A DNA stretch of 64,000 nt from Actinophytocola sp. (GCF_009379765.1 NZ_WHTD01000010.1:23121-87120); one strand, 5' to 3'; positions 15,947 to 24,857 are shown, counted from the first letter of the stretch. Notes: a model not told the origin generated them from the letters alone. A program made the numbers and translations.

Positions 15947-18071
15947 TGGTCGTCGCCTCCGCTCGGGTCATGATGATGTTTCCAGCGGCATCGAGTTGAG
16001 CCGTCCAGTCCGGTGGAATCAGCGTGGTGGAATCCAGTTCCTCCACGACACACGGACCACGGGTACCGCGCGGATCGAGGAGCGATCGGTCGGGCAGGAC
16101 AGTGGTCGACAGGTAGCCGATGTCGCGGCCGAAGTACGCCTTGCGGATCTCCCCGGCCGGCGCGGCTCCGGACGAGTCCGACAGCTGGCGGCGCATCGCG
16201 TCGAACGGGAGACCGCGCCGCTCGACGGTGACCACCCGCACGCCGGACAGCTCGACCTCGCTGTCGAGGGCATGGTGACCATAGGTTCGCTCGTGCTCGG
16301 CATGGAACGCGGCGACGATGCCGTCAGTGGTGATGGAGTCCAGCGCGTCGTCCTCGTCGTGTATCGGAATGTCCAGTTCGAACCGTTGTCCGACATAGCG
16401 CATGCTCAGGGAGAGGTCGGTGGCTATTGACTGCTTCTCATGCTGGCGGAAGAACTCCCGAACATTCGTGCGAGCTGCCGCGATGATGGACCGCAGCGAC
16501 GAGCTGGGCATCTCGGTCAGCGACTCGCGCATGCTCAGCATGTGGTGATGGGTGACGTCCGCGCCCAGCAGGCCGACCACGCTGAACACGCCCGCCCACT
16601 GCGGGACGATCACCCGAGGCATGCCCATCGCGGACGCGATCTCGGCGCCGAACAGCGGTCCGTTCCCGCCGAACGCGAGGAGATCGAAGTTGCGCGGGTT
16701 GCGGCCGCGTTCGACCGATACCGCCTTGATGGCGCGCATCATGTTCGCCGCCGCGATGAGGTAGACGCCGTGCGCGGCCGCCTCGATCGGCTCCCGGAGG
16801 CGGGCGGCCACCTTCTCCTCCATCGCGCGGCGGGCCAGCCCGGCGTCGATGTCCACCGTGCCACCCGCGATGCTGCGCTCGTTCAGGTAGCCGAGGACCA
16901 CGTTGGCGTCGGTGACCGTCACCTCGTCGCCGCCGCGGTCGTAGCAGATCGGGCCGGGGACCGAACCGGCACTTTGCGGTCCCACGTGCATGCCGCCGGC
17001 CTCGTCGAACCAGACGCACGAGCCGCCGCCGGCGCCCACCTCGGTGAGCTTGATGACGTTCGACCGGACCGGATACCCGCCCGCACCGAGCAACTCGTTG
17101 CCGAACGACATGTCTCCGCCGACTTCGAGCTGCGGGCTGTAGCTGATCGCACCGTTCTCGATCGTGCTCGCCTTCGCCGTCGTGCCACCCATGTCGAAGG
17201 TGATGAGATCGCCGTAGCCGACCGAGTCGGCCAGCGCCTTCGCCGCGACCACCCCGGCTGCCGGCCCAGACTCGATCATCAGGGCGGGCTTCTCCCTGGC
17301 CGCGCCGACCTCCATCAGCCCGCCGTTGGAGCCCATGACCGAGAACGTGCCGGCAAAACCCAAATCGCGCAGGTTCGCGTCCAGGTTCAGCAGGTAGTTC
17401 CCCACGATCGGCATCACGTAGCTGTTCACCACGGCCGTGCTGGTTCGCTCGTACTCACCGATTTCCTGGAGCAGCTGATGCGACAGGGTGACGTCGAAAT
17501 CGCCGCCGTGCCGCTCGACGAGCCGGCCGAGCGCCAGTTCGTGCACCGGGTTCACATAGGAGTTGATCAGGCACACCGCCAGCGCCCGAATGCCGGCACC
17601 AGCCAGCTTGTCGAGCAGTTCTGTCGCGTGCTGCTCGTCAAGTTCGACCAGCACTCGTCCCTGGCCATCCACGCGCTCGCGCACCTCGAGGCGCCACTGG
17701 CGTTGCACCAGCGGGGGCGGCTTGTCGTACTCCAGGTCGTAGAGCCTGGAGGCTTGCAGGCGACCGATCTCCAGCACGTCCCGGAAGCCCTCGGTGGTGA
17801 GCAGTGCGGTCCTGGCGCCCTTGCCCTCGAGCACCGCGTTGGTGGCGACCGTGGTCCCGTGGTTCAGCTGGCCGATCGTCTCGGGCGGCAGGTCCAGCCT
17901 GGCCAGCAGCTCGCCGATGCCGTCCCTGATCGCCACCGAATAGTCGTCCGTGGTGGACCGCACCTTCACCACGTCCACCTGGCCGTCCGGGCGAACCAGG
18001 ACGATGTCGGTGAAGGTTCCGCCGATGTCGACGCCGACCAGGGCTTCCGCGCGCGTTGTGTTCGCTGTCAT
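15939..18071 (-). CDS. Hydantoinase A/oxoprolinase family ATPase subunit (HyuA-like)
   Basis: 710 residues. The N-terminus carries the actin-like ATPase phosphate loop LVGVDIGGTFTDIVLVRPDG, then NHGTTVATNAVLEGKGART. The central part has the second ATP-binding elements (ITFDMGGTTAKASTIENGAI and RNPRNFDLLAFGGNGPLFG). HyuA phosphorylates the amide or ketone substrate for HyuB. Overlaps of 8 bp with hyuB and 4 bp with the synthetase gene (TGA/ATG) show one coupled operon. Hydantoinase and carboxylase branches cannot be separated reliably by eye. Confidence 0.93.
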   Translation of the reverse strand: MTANTTRAEALVGVDIGGTFTDIVLVRPDGQVDVVKVRSTTDDYSVAIRDGIGELLARLDLPPETIGQLNHGTTVATNAVLEGKGARTALLTTEGFRDVLEIGRLQASRLYDLEYDKPPPLVQRQWRLEVRERVDGQGRVLVELDEQHATELLDKLAGAGIRALAVCLINSYVNPVHELALGRLVERHGGDFDVTLSHQLLQEIGEYERTSTAVVNSYVMPIVGNYLLNLDANLRDLGFAGTFSVMGSNGGLMEVGAAREKPALMIESGPAAGVVAAKALADSVGYGDLITFDMGGTTAKASTIENGAISYSPQLEVGGDMSFGNELLGAGGYPVRSNVIKLTEVGAGGGSCVWFDEAGGMHVGPQSAGSVPGPICYDRGGDEVTVTDANVVLGYLNERSIAGGTVDIDAGLARRAMEEKVAARLREPIEAAAHGVYLIAAANMMRAIKAVSVERGRNPRNFDLLAFGGNGPLFGAEIASAMGMPRVIVPQWAGVFSVVGLLGADVTHHHMLSMRESLTEMPSSSLRSIIAAARTNVREFFRQHEKQSIATDLSLSMRYVGQRFELDIPIHDEDDALDSITTDGIVAAFHAEHERTYGHHALDSEVELSGVRVVTVERRGLPFDAMRRQLSDSSGAAPAGEIRKAYFGRDIGYLSTTVLPDRSLLDPRGTRGPCVVEELDSTTLIPPDWTAQLDAAGNIIMTRAEATTSD

Positions 18072-20260
18072 CGCCGGCCCGCCTCAGCGGGTTCGCGGAC
18101 CTGTTCATCGCCACCGACGGCGAGGGCGTCGACCGCCCTGACCCCCGAACCTTCCTTCCCCACCATCAGCGGGTTGATCTCCAGTTCGGTCAGCTCCGGC
18201 GCTGCGGCGAAGATCTCGCTGAACCGGACGATGGTGTCGGCCAGCGCGTCCACATCGCATCGCGGCCGGCCCCGATGGCCCTCCAGCAGCGGCGCCCCGT
18301 TCAGGCTGCGGATCATCGCGTGCGCGGTGGCCGTATCGACCGGCGCCGGCCGGAACACCCGGTCGCGCAGGAGCTCCACCAGGATTCCGCCGGATCCCAA
18401 CATGACCACCGGACCGAAGATGGGATCCCGCACTCCGCCGAGAATCACCTCGACCTCACCGGCGACGAGCTCCTGCACCAGCAGCCGGGGCGGTTCCCCG
18501 CGCCGGTCGAGGATACCGGTCAGATCCTCGTATGCCTGCCGAAGTTCTGCCCGATCCGCGATCCCGACCCGGACGCCGCCCAGCTCGGTCTTGTGCGCGA
18601 CGCCCGGCGAGTGGACCTTGACAACGATCGGGTAGCCGAGCTGTTCGGCGGCCGCCACGGTCGCCTCCCAATCCTCGGCAACCAGGCTGCGCGCGACCGG
18701 AATCCGCTCGGCGCCAATGCTCTCCAGCAGGTTGTCCCGCAACAGCGGGCTGGCCCCGGTGGCGGGCTCGGCCTGCGCTGGCGCACCGGTGATCATTCGC
18801 GGGAACGCGGCCGGCTCGGCTTCCCGCCTGCGGCGCCGATACAAATGCCGCAGAGCGCGTGCGCACTTCCGCGGTTCTTCGAAGACCGGGACGCCGGCGT
18901 CCAGCAGGATCGTGATGCCGGAGTCGTCGGTGGTGGCCTTGCCGGCCGTTTCCAGATCTCGTGACGATGCCCAGAGAACCACGACGGGCGTCTTCGTCGT
19001 CTGCTGGGCGGCGACGATGTTGCGGGCGATCCCGACCGCGTACGGCCCGGAACCCGATGGGGTGATCCCGATGACCGTGAGGTTCACGTTCTCGTCGCGG
19101 TCGTACGCGACGATCATGTCGCGCAGCGTGTCGCGCTTGATGTGCCCGGTGATGTCCGCGGGGTTCGCCGCGCTGCCGAAGCCCTGCAGGATCTCCCGCA
19201 GGACGTCGACGGTCGTCTGGTCGATGGACGCCAGGGCGAGTTCCTCGACGCCGCAGAGGTCGGCGAAAAGGGAGTTCAGACCGCCGGAGTTGCTGAGCAC
19301 GCCGATGCCGCCGTGCCCGCTCATACCGCTGGTCGAGGCGATCAGGTTTCCCGTCTGCCACAGCTCGTCGAGATCGTTCACCCGGACCACGCCGGCCGCT
19401 TCGAAGCAGTCGTCGTAGATGGCGTCATCGCCGGTCAACGACCCGGTATGGCTGGCGGCCGCGGCCGCTCCCTGGCTGGTCCGGCCGACCTTCAGCGCGA
19501 GCACCGACTTGCCGGCATCGGCAGCCCGCCCCGCCGCCTCCAGGAATCGCCTTCCGTCGCCGGGCAGCAAAGCCTCGAGCAGCACGCTGACCACGCGCGT
19601 TTGCTCGTCGTGATCGATCAGGTATTCCAGGAAGTCCACTATGGCCAGATCGGCCTGGTTCCCGACCGTGGCGATCTTTCCGATCCCCACGTGGTGCTCG
19701 TGCGCCCGGGCAAGAACGGAGTTGAAGGCCATCGCGCCGCTCTGCGACACGATGGATACGTTGCCCGGCCGTAGCTCGGACAGGTTCCAGGCCAACGAAC
19801 TGGCGGAGGCGAACACGTGCTCGGTTATGTTGGCTATGCCGAGGCAGTTCGGCCCGGAGAAGCGCATTCCGTACTCGCCGGCTATCGCCAGGATTTCCCG
19901 CTGCAGGGCGGCGCCTTCGTCGCCTCGCTCGGCGAAGCCGGCCGAGACGATACTGCAGGCGGGAACACCCTTCTCACCGCATGCTCGCATGATGCCGGGA
20001 ATGAGCTCGGCCCGCACGACCAGCACCGCCAGGTCAACCGGCATCGGCACGTCTCTGATGTCGCGGTAGGCCTTCAGCCCCTGCACTTCCTCGTACTTCG
20101 GACTGACCGGAACGATGTTGCCGGTGAACCCGGCACGCACCAGGTTCCGGAGCACCCGGCCCCCGTAACCCCCGTAGCCAACGTTCTCGGAGGCGCCGAC
20201 CACGGCCACGGTCTGCGGATTGAACATGCTTGAAAGGGATGCCTGATCGACAACCTTCAT
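18068..20260 (-). CDS. Acetate--CoA ligase family protein, fused alpha/beta ADP-forming acyl-CoA synthetase
   Basis: 730 residues from ATG 20260 (AAGGA about 9 bases upstream; an in-frame start at 20332 adds 24 residues). Order of domains: CoA-binding Rossmann domain at the N-terminus (FNPQTVAVVGASENVGYGGY), ligase domain with SIVSQSGAMAFNSVLA, the phosphohistidine loop ASHTGSLTGDD (His near residue 271), and a C-terminal ATP-grasp domain (PIVVKVHSPGVAHKTELGGV and ELEINPLMVG). It should make an acyl-CoA from a carboxylate and ATP through a phosphohistidine. It is the first gene of the operon leading to hyuA, hyuB and the ABC importer, with dyad site B about 290 bp upstream. Confidence 0.93.
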   Translation of the reverse strand: MKVVDQASLSSMFNPQTVAVVGASENVGYGGYGGRVLRNLVRAGFTGNIVPVSPKYEEVQGLKAYRDIRDVPMPVDLAVLVVRAELIPGIMRACGEKGVPACSIVSAGFAERGDEGAALQREILAIAGEYGMRFSGPNCLGIANITEHVFASASSLAWNLSELRPGNVSIVSQSGAMAFNSVLARAHEHHVGIGKIATVGNQADLAIVDFLEYLIDHDEQTRVVSVLLEALLPGDGRRFLEAAGRAADAGKSVLALKVGRTSQGAAAAASHTGSLTGDDAIYDDCFEAAGVVRVNDLDELWQTGNLIASTSGMSGHGGIGVLSNSGGLNSLFADLCGVEELALASIDQTTVDVLREILQGFGSAANPADITGHIKRDTLRDMIVAYDRDENVNLTVIGITPSGSGPYAVGIARNIVAAQQTTKTPVVVLWASSRDLETAGKATTDDSGITILLDAGVPVFEEPRKCARALRHLYRRRRREAEPAAFPRMITGAPAQAEPATGASPLLRDNLLESIGAERIPVARSLVAEDWEATVAAAEQLGYPIVVKVHSPGVAHKTELGGVRVGIADRAELRQAYEDLTGILDRRGEPPRLLVQELVAGEVEVILGGVRDPIFGPVVMLGSGGILVELLRDRVFRPAPVDTATAHAMIRSLNGAPLLEGHRGRPRCDVDALADTIVRFSEIFAAAPELTELEINPLMVGKEGSGVRAVDALAVGGDEQVREPAEAGRR

Positions 20261-20636
20261 GGAGGTACTTCCTTCCATAGCCGACTGCTGCGCGCCAAGA
20301 TTTCCCTGGGAGAGTTCAGACCGGGTTCCCAACGAGCCATGTTTGGGCTCGTCGTCGGATGGCCGTGTCCATGTGCCGCACCCTGCTCAGCAGGTGCAGT
20401 TCGACGGTGGCACGCTGCGCGGATGAACCCGGCGCGAACCTGTGGGTAGTCGATCAGAGGTGACCGTGCTTCGCGTTGTCCTTCTGGCGGCCGCCCGAGC
20501 GAGCTGCCGCCGGGCGGGAACCGCAGCGGCTGGCCGACACAGGCAGTTCTATATAGTATATTGACGCGCATTGTCAAGGCCCCCACCCGGGCAAGCCGGT
20601 GGCGATGACATCGCTGCCTCCGGGCCAGGTAGTTGA
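20261..20636. other. Intergenic region between the CitE-like gene and the synthetase operon
   Basis: 376 bp without a convincing gene. It holds the dyad site at 20551-20561 with the sharp A+T-rich island around it, and about 290 bp of possible 5' leader before the synthetase ATG. I see no clear terminator for the gene ending at 20637 and no recognisable riboswitch. Confidence 0.6.
20551..20561. promoter_or_regulatory. A+T-rich dyad site B (perfect 11-bp palindrome)
   Basis: ATATAGTATAT is a perfect inverted repeat around a central G, in an A+T island within G+C-rich DNA. It shares the TATA-N-N-ATA pattern with sites A and C to G and sits upstream of the acyl-CoA synthetase-hyuAB-ABC operon. 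Confidence 0.6.
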
Positions 20637-21626
20637 TCAAACTCCCGCATGCGCCGTATCCTTGCGCGCTATCGCGTCGGCCCGCATCAAGATCAGGCGA
20701 GCCCGCTTGGCCGTGGGAATGTCGATCATCTTGCCGTCCAGCGTGGTCGACGCGCGCCCGCGCGACTCCGCCTCCTCGTACGTGGTGATCACCCGGCGGG
20801 CATAGTCGATCTCGGCCTCATCGAGTGAGAACTCACGGTTGAGAATCGGGATCTGGCCTGGGTGAATGGCAGTGGACCCCTTGAAGCCGAACCGCTTGGC
20901 GTCGCGGATGGTCGATGCCCAGGCGTCCAGGTTGGTATAATCGGCCACATTTCCGAGCCGGCCATGGGCCTGAATTCCGGCGTGTGCCGCGACCATGACC
21001 ATGCGAGCATTTCCGTAGAATCGCTCCTTGCCTTCGGCGGTCGGCTCGATTCCCAGCTCGAGCGTGACGTCTTCCGATCCGAATGTCATGGAAACGGTGC
21101 GCTCACTGGCCGTTGCAATCGACACCGCGTTCGTCAGCCCAACTGCGCTTTCCACCGGCAGGCCGAGCTGCAAGGTGCCGATCGGAATGCCCGCCTTCAG
21201 TTCTCGCTCCGCGATCAGCGCATCAAGGATCGTGACCTCTCGGGCTGATTCCACCTTCGGGAAGAAGATGCCGGTCAGGCCATCACAAACCACCGCATCG
21301 AGGTCGCGGACCGCGAGTTCGAACGGCTTGTTGATGCGGACGAGAACGTCGGCTCCCCCGCGACCGACTTGTGGAATCGCCTCCCTGGCCATATCTCGCG
21401 CGGTGGCCTTTTCATCGTCGGGAACCGCATCCTCCAAGTCGAGCATCACCGCATCCGCCGCGCGCAGGTGCGCCTTCTCCACGAAGCGCGGAACGTTCGC
21501 CGGCACGATGAGAGTTGACCTTCGAACGAGGGTCATGGCGTTCGCGACCCGCTCGGACCGGTACGCCACCTGCCGTCCCTCCCGACGCGACGCCCAACCG
21601 CTGTCTTGCCCGAGATCGTTCTGCAC
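20637..21626 (-). CDS. HpcH/HpaI aldolase/citrate lyase (CitE-like) family protein
   Basis: 329 residues from a GTG at 21626, chosen because GGAGGG lies 6 bases upstream. An ATG at 21641 has no ribosome site of its own, and ATG 21536 would begin at the first conserved block. Family blocks: RRSTLIVPANVPRFVEKAHL, ADAVMLDLEDAVPDDEKATA, DVLVRINKPFELAVRDLDAV, GIFFPKVESAREV and SMTFGSEDVTLELGI. The LDLEDAV and PKVES motifs place the Mg-binding and active-site residues. These proteins cleave or form C-C or thioester bonds in short acyl-CoAs such as malyl- or citramalyl-CoA. A neighbouring acyl-CoA synthetase supports a CoA-ester substrate. Confidence 0.9.
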   Translation of the reverse strand: MQNDLGQDSGWASRREGRQVAYRSERVANAMTLVRRSTLIVPANVPRFVEKAHLRAADAVMLDLEDAVPDDEKATARDMAREAIPQVGRGGADVLVRINKPFELAVRDLDAVVCDGLTGIFFPKVESAREVTILDALIAERELKAGIPIGTLQLGLPVESAVGLTNAVSIATASERTVSMTFGSEDVTLELGIEPTAEGKERFYGNARMVMVAAHAGIQAHGRLGNVADYTNLDAWASTIRDAKRFGFKGSTAIHPGQIPILNREFSLDEAEIDYARRVITTYEEAESRGRASTTLDGKMIDIPTAKRARLILMRADAIARKDTAHAGV

Positions 21627-21658
21627 GTAGAACCCTCCCATTTGATGTACTGTAACTA

Positions 21659-21669
21659 GTATATTATAG
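21659..21669. promoter_or_regulatory. A+T-rich dyad site C, upstream of the CitE-like gene
   Basis: GTATATTATAG, with TATATTATAG exactly as in site E, lies 33 bp ahead of the GTG start of the minus-strand CitE-like gene. It is in the right place for an operator overlapping the promoter. Confidence 0.55.
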
Positions 21670-21720
21670 CGGACCCTCGGTTCAGCTGAGTATTTGCCGG
21701 GACCGCGGGGCAGCCGCGGC

Positions 21721-21756
21721 CAGCGGTGGTCAGCGGTGGTCAGCGGTGGTCAGCGG
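21721..21756. repeat. 10-bp tandem repeat (CAGCGGTGGT, 3.6 copies)
   Basis: Three perfect copies of CAGCGGTGGT plus a partial fourth cover the stop codon of the GntR relic (TGA on the minus strand, 21750-21752). A short slippage array with no evident function. Confidence 0.8.
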
Positions 21757-22312
21757 CCGTCGTGCGCACCATGCCGAAGCCAGCCGAGGATGGTGCCCCG
21801 GTGCCGCTCCATCAGGCTGAGCAGGGCGTCCGGGTCTCTGGCCCTGGCGGCGGCGAGGATCGGCCGGTGCGCGGCGCTGGCGCTGCGCAGGCCCGGGCGG
21901 GTGCGCAGGTACCGGGACCGGTAGAGGTCCGAGGCGTCCCACGCCTGGCCGAAAATGCGGGTCAGGCTCGGCATGCCCGCGCTCTCGTACAGCGCGAAAT
22001 GGAACGTGCGGTGTGCCGCGCCCCAGGAGGCCAGGTCGCCGGCCTGCTCGTGGTGGTGCATCTCGGTTAGCGCGGCGTTCATCATGACCAGGGCCGCGGC
22101 GGTGATCTTGGGGGCGCCGACCCGCACCGCCTCGTCCTCCAGGATTTCCCGGAGCCGCTGCAGCTCCAGTAACTCCTCTTCGGTCAGCCGGGTGATCTGG
22201 TAGCCGTGGTGTGCGGTATAGCTGACCAGTCCCTCGCCCTCCAGCAGGCGCAGCGCGTCGCGCACCGGGATTCGGCTGACCCCGTACTCGGCGGCCAGCT
22301 CCTCGCCAGGTG
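21750..22312 (-). pseudogene. GntR-family regulator lacking its N-terminus, joined to a permease relic
   Basis: The frame ending at 21750 encodes the GntR winged-helix from PGEELAAEYGVSRIPVRDAL and LRLLEGEGLVSYTAHHGYQI, followed by an FCD-like helical domain (LQRLREILEDEAVRVG, HRTFHFALYESAGMPSL). The first 25 or so residues of a GntR protein (helix 1 and the start methionine) are missing. Upstream of 22312 the DNA instead encodes an ABC permease in a different frame. The open frame's apparent start (22370) lies inside permease sequence. Unless it is translated from an internal start, this regulator is broken by the deletion. Confidence 0.75.
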
Positions 22313-22836
22313 TCGACCCGACCGGCGCCCATGACTCGCGCGATGACCACGAGATCGCGGTCGACCGCACGGGTTCCCCTGAACGTCACGAAGAAGACGA
22401 TGAAGAAGACCATCAGCGCGACGAGCATGACCTTGGCCGAGATGCCGACGCTGAACACGAGCACGAACAGCGGGGCCAGCGCGACCTTCGGCAACGCATA
22501 GAACGGCAGGATGATCGGCTCGAGGATGTCGCCGAGAACCCTGGACCAGCCCAGCACGAAGCCGACCAGCGCGCCGAGCGCGAACCCGACGACCGTCTCG
22601 GTGAGCGTGACGCCGAGCGCCGTCCACAGTGCACCGTCGCGGATCCACCGGACGATCTGCTCGACGATGGCGTCCGGCGAGCTGGTCCAGAAGTCGGTGC
22701 CGAACCAGGTCGCCACCAGCTGCCAGGCCGCCAGCAACCCGACGATGACCGCGGTTTGCATGGTCAGGAGTAGTCCGGGAGGCCGCCTGGCGCTCCCGGT
22801 CGGGCCGGCCCTGTCGACTGTCGTCGTCGATGCCAC
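22313..22836 (-). pseudogene. ABC transporter permease (SsuC/TauC type), C-terminal third deleted
   Basis: Starting at GTG 22836 (AGGGTGAG upstream), the protein has a typical permease N-terminus (LLTMQTAVIVGLLAAWQLVA), helices with VTLTETVVGFALGALVGFVL and ILPFYALPKVALAPLFVLVF, and runs into the EAA loop (DLVVIARVMGAGRVDTW). The expected LPxxxPxI continuation and last two helices are absent. About 175 of some 260 residues remain. At about 22313 the sequence switches to the GntR gene in another frame, so one deletion appears to have removed the end of one gene and the beginning of the other. No cognate ATPase or binding protein is adjacent. Confidence 0.75.
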
Positions 22837-22894
22837 GCTCACCCTGCCAACTACTCGCCGGTGCCCGCATCGTTCGATGGAGCACGGTTGCGCG

Positions 22895-22907
22895 AATATA
22901 TGATATT
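22895..22907. promoter_or_regulatory. A+T-rich dyad site D
   Basis: AATATATGATATT: perfect 5-bp arms (AATAT/ATATT) with a 3-bp spacer, about 60 bp upstream of the permease relic's start on the minus strand. It lies in the divergent region shared with tctC. It matches the TATA-N-N-ATA family. Confidence 0.55.
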
Positions 22908-23024
22908 GAAAACTAGGCGTCAACGGCCTAATTCTGCAAACCTGACGAGCCATCCTGGCGCCGGGCCCGCCCACTTGGCGCAGGTCATCCCGGTAGACAC
23001 GCTCTTGTTTCGGCAACCTGGTCG

Positions 23025-23035
23025 ATATATTATAG
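23025..23035. promoter_or_regulatory. A+T-rich dyad site E, upstream of the second tctC
   Basis: ATATATTATAG shares TATATTATAG with site C and lies about 105 bp before the tctC ATG at 23141. Sites D and E stand about 125 bp apart in the divergent promoter region, one facing each transcription unit. Confidence 0.55.
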
Positions 23036-23140
23036 CGCCTGTACGTCAGTCCTGCCCGTCGCTGCCTATCCCGAGAGCACTCATCGACGAGCACGGACCG
23101 CACCAGTACTACCCAGGGGCGAGTGTTGGGAGTTCGGTCG

Positions 23141-24172
23141 ATGGGCGTTCGCAGCACGACGAGGTGTTTGCTGGCCGCGACGGCCTTGGTCGCACTGACC
23201 GCCGGGTGCGCGAACGGCGGCGGTGGGGGTGGCGCGCCGAAGGCCGGGGCACTGCCCGCCAATCCGGACGGCTACCCCGACAGCGAGATCACGCTCCGGC
23301 TGCCCGCGCCCGGTAGCCAGACCGAGGCCCTCGGCCGAAGCCTCGTCGAGAACGGCATGTCCGAGCTGTCGCCTGTGCAGGTCCGGGTCGATCCGCTGCC
23401 CAACGGCGGCACCGACGACTCCGCGTCCTCGGTGGTGCACGACCCCCGGGTGCGCGACGGGCACCTGGTCACCATGATCACGAACTCGACCGTGGCGAGC
23501 ACGGCGATCGGCGCCGCCCCGTTCGCCTTCGATGACATGCAGGGCGTGGCCAGGCTCGCCTCGCAGCCGCTGGGCTTCGCGGTCCGGGCCGACTCGCCGT
23601 GGCAGACTCTCGACGACCTGGTGCAGGCGGCGCGGCAGGACGCCACCAAGATCAGGGTCGGCCTGTCCGGCACGGCCGGCGGCTTCATCCACATCGCGGC
23701 GATCCAGCTGAACAAGGCGATCGGCGCCGACGGCGACTTCGCCATCGTGCCGCACAAGACCTCCGGCGAGTCCACGCTGACGCTGCTCGGCGGCGGCGTC
23801 GAGATCGCCATCGGCATCGCGTCCGGGCTCACCCAGCAGGCCGAGGCCGGCAAGATCCGCATCCTGGCCACGATGGGCGCCGAGCGCACCGCGGACGCGC
23901 CGGACGTGCCCACCCTGAAGGAGTCCGGCTACGACCTCGTGGTCGAGAACCAGATGCAGGTGGTCACCGGACGCGACGTACCGGCGGACAAGGTGGCGTG
24001 GCTGAGCAAGCTCGTCACCGAGTCGGTGGGGGTCAAGGCCGCCCAGGACGCCATGGTGAAGCTCGGCTGGACCCCCGCGCCGCTCGACGCCGCCGCGACC
24101 CAGGAAGCAATGCGGACCGCGTTCGACGACGCTCGCGACCTCGGCGAGCAGCTCGGCCTCATCTCCAAGTAG
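23141..24172 (+). CDS. TTT transporter substrate-binding lipoprotein, TctC/Bug family
   Basis: 343 residues from ATG 23141 (GGGAG 8 bases upstream; GTG 23123 is an in-frame alternative). The lipobox LTAGC puts the lipid on Cys23, followed by a Gly-rich linker. The mature domain is a Bug fold but diverged: YPDSEITLRLPAPGSQTEAL replaces the usual IxVPxxPGGGxD segment, and VGLSGTAGGFIHIAAIQLNK and LLGGGVEIAIGIASGLTQQ follow. Loss of the PGGG loop suggests a ligand different from that of the protein at 6415. It heads the third TTT set. Confidence 0.88.
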   Translation: MGVRSTTRCLLAATALVALTAGCANGGGGGGAPKAGALPANPDGYPDSEITLRLPAPGSQTEALGRSLVENGMSELSPVQVRVDPLPNGGTDDSASSVVHDPRVRDGHLVTMITNSTVASTAIGAAPFAFDDMQGVARLASQPLGFAVRADSPWQTLDDLVQAARQDATKIRVGLSGTAGGFIHIAAIQLNKAIGADGDFAIVPHKTSGESTLTLLGGGVEIAIGIASGLTQQAEAGKIRILATMGAERTADAPDVPTLKESGYDLVVENQMQVVTGRDVPADKVAWLSKLVTESVGVKAAQDAMVKLGWTPAPLDAAATQEAMRTAFDDARDLGEQLGLISK

Positions 24173-24204
24173 GGCACCGGTCCTTCGGTCAGGGAGGAGT
24201 GTGG

Positions 24205-24708
24205 ATGCGCAGCCGCGCCGACCTCGCGCCGGGCATCGTCCTGCTCGCGTTCGGCATCTGGGTGATCGTCGAGAGCCGGAACATCAGCTACACCAACCTG
24301 ATCGGCAACGACCCGCTCACCCCGGCCACGGTGCCGACCGCGCTCGGCGTGTTGCTGTCCGTGCTGAGCATCGGGCTGATAGTGCGGTCGCTGGTCTGGC
24401 GGCCGACGACGGTGTCCACTGAGGACAGCTCGGACCCGGTGGCCGAGGCCGTGCCGCGTGGGCGCGCGGCACAGGTCGTCCTCGCGATCGTCGTGTGTGT
24501 CGGCTACGCGGTGCTGCTCCCCCGCCTCGGCTTCGTCATCACCACCCCGCTGCTGGTCGCCGCGCTGATCGCGGTGGCGGTGGGCCGCGAGCGCCCGGTC
24601 GTCACCGCGCTCATCGCGATCATGCTGCCGGCCGCCTGCTACCTGCTGTTCATCGAGGCGCTCGGCCTGGACCTGCCCGTGTGGCCGGGCGCCGGGCCGA
24701 TGCCATGA
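24205..24708 (+). CDS. TTT transporter small membrane subunit, TctB family
   Basis: 167 residues from ATG 24205, which has a near-perfect GGGAGGAG six bases upstream. Four hydrophobic segments with the TctB layout are visible, including a paired C-terminal hairpin (VLLPRLGFVITTPLLVAALI then LIAIMLPAACYLLFIEALGL). Its TGA overlaps the ATG of the mini-ORF leader at 24705. Confidence 0.88.
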   Translation: MRSRADLAPGIVLLAFGIWVIVESRNISYTNLIGNDPLTPATVPTALGVLLSVLSIGLIVRSLVWRPTTVSTEDSSDPVAEAVPRGRAAQVVLAIVVCVGYAVLLPRLGFVITTPLLVAALIAVAVGRERPVVTALIAIMLPAACYLLFIEALGLDLPVWPGAGPMP

Positions 24709-24857
24709 GACAGCGTGCGAGCGAACCAATGTCACAGGGCAACCGCGAGCGACGCGACCGAGCCCGCGAGGGGGAGTTCGTGAGCGAGCGTGCGAGCGAA
24801 CCATCAACACAGGGCGACCGCGAGCGGCTCGACCGAGCCCGCGAGGGGGGGTCATGA
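24705..24857 (+). CDS. 50-residue mini-ORF made of two fused leader-repeat units
   Basis: Two 25-codon units in one frame (first begins MRQRASEPMSQGNRERRDRA; second, from GTG 24780, contains QGDRERLDRAREGGS), ending TGA at 24855-24857. ATGA overlaps join it to tctB before and to tctA after. It is about 80% similar by eye to the repeat at 3440-3574. Here the units are 75 bp each, so the frame is preserved through both. Conserved coding potential and exact stop/start overlaps argue that the peptide is translated as a coupling device; the peptide itself may have no function. Confidence 0.55.
   Translation: MRQRASEPMSQGNRERRDRAREGEFVSERASEPSTQGDRERLDRAREGGS

Noticed and set aside
16440..18635. 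731-codon plus-strand open frame opposite hyuA
   Set aside because: Antisense shadow; hyuA has complete ATPase motifs and operon overlaps.
21721..21756. CRISPR-like array
   Set aside because: The 10-bp units have no spacers and no cas genes are present.
21730..23262. Single 510-codon minus-strand open frame covering permease and regulator
   Set aside because: Only codons ~143-320 are permease sequence; the rest is out of frame with the GntR domain or upstream non-coding DNA.
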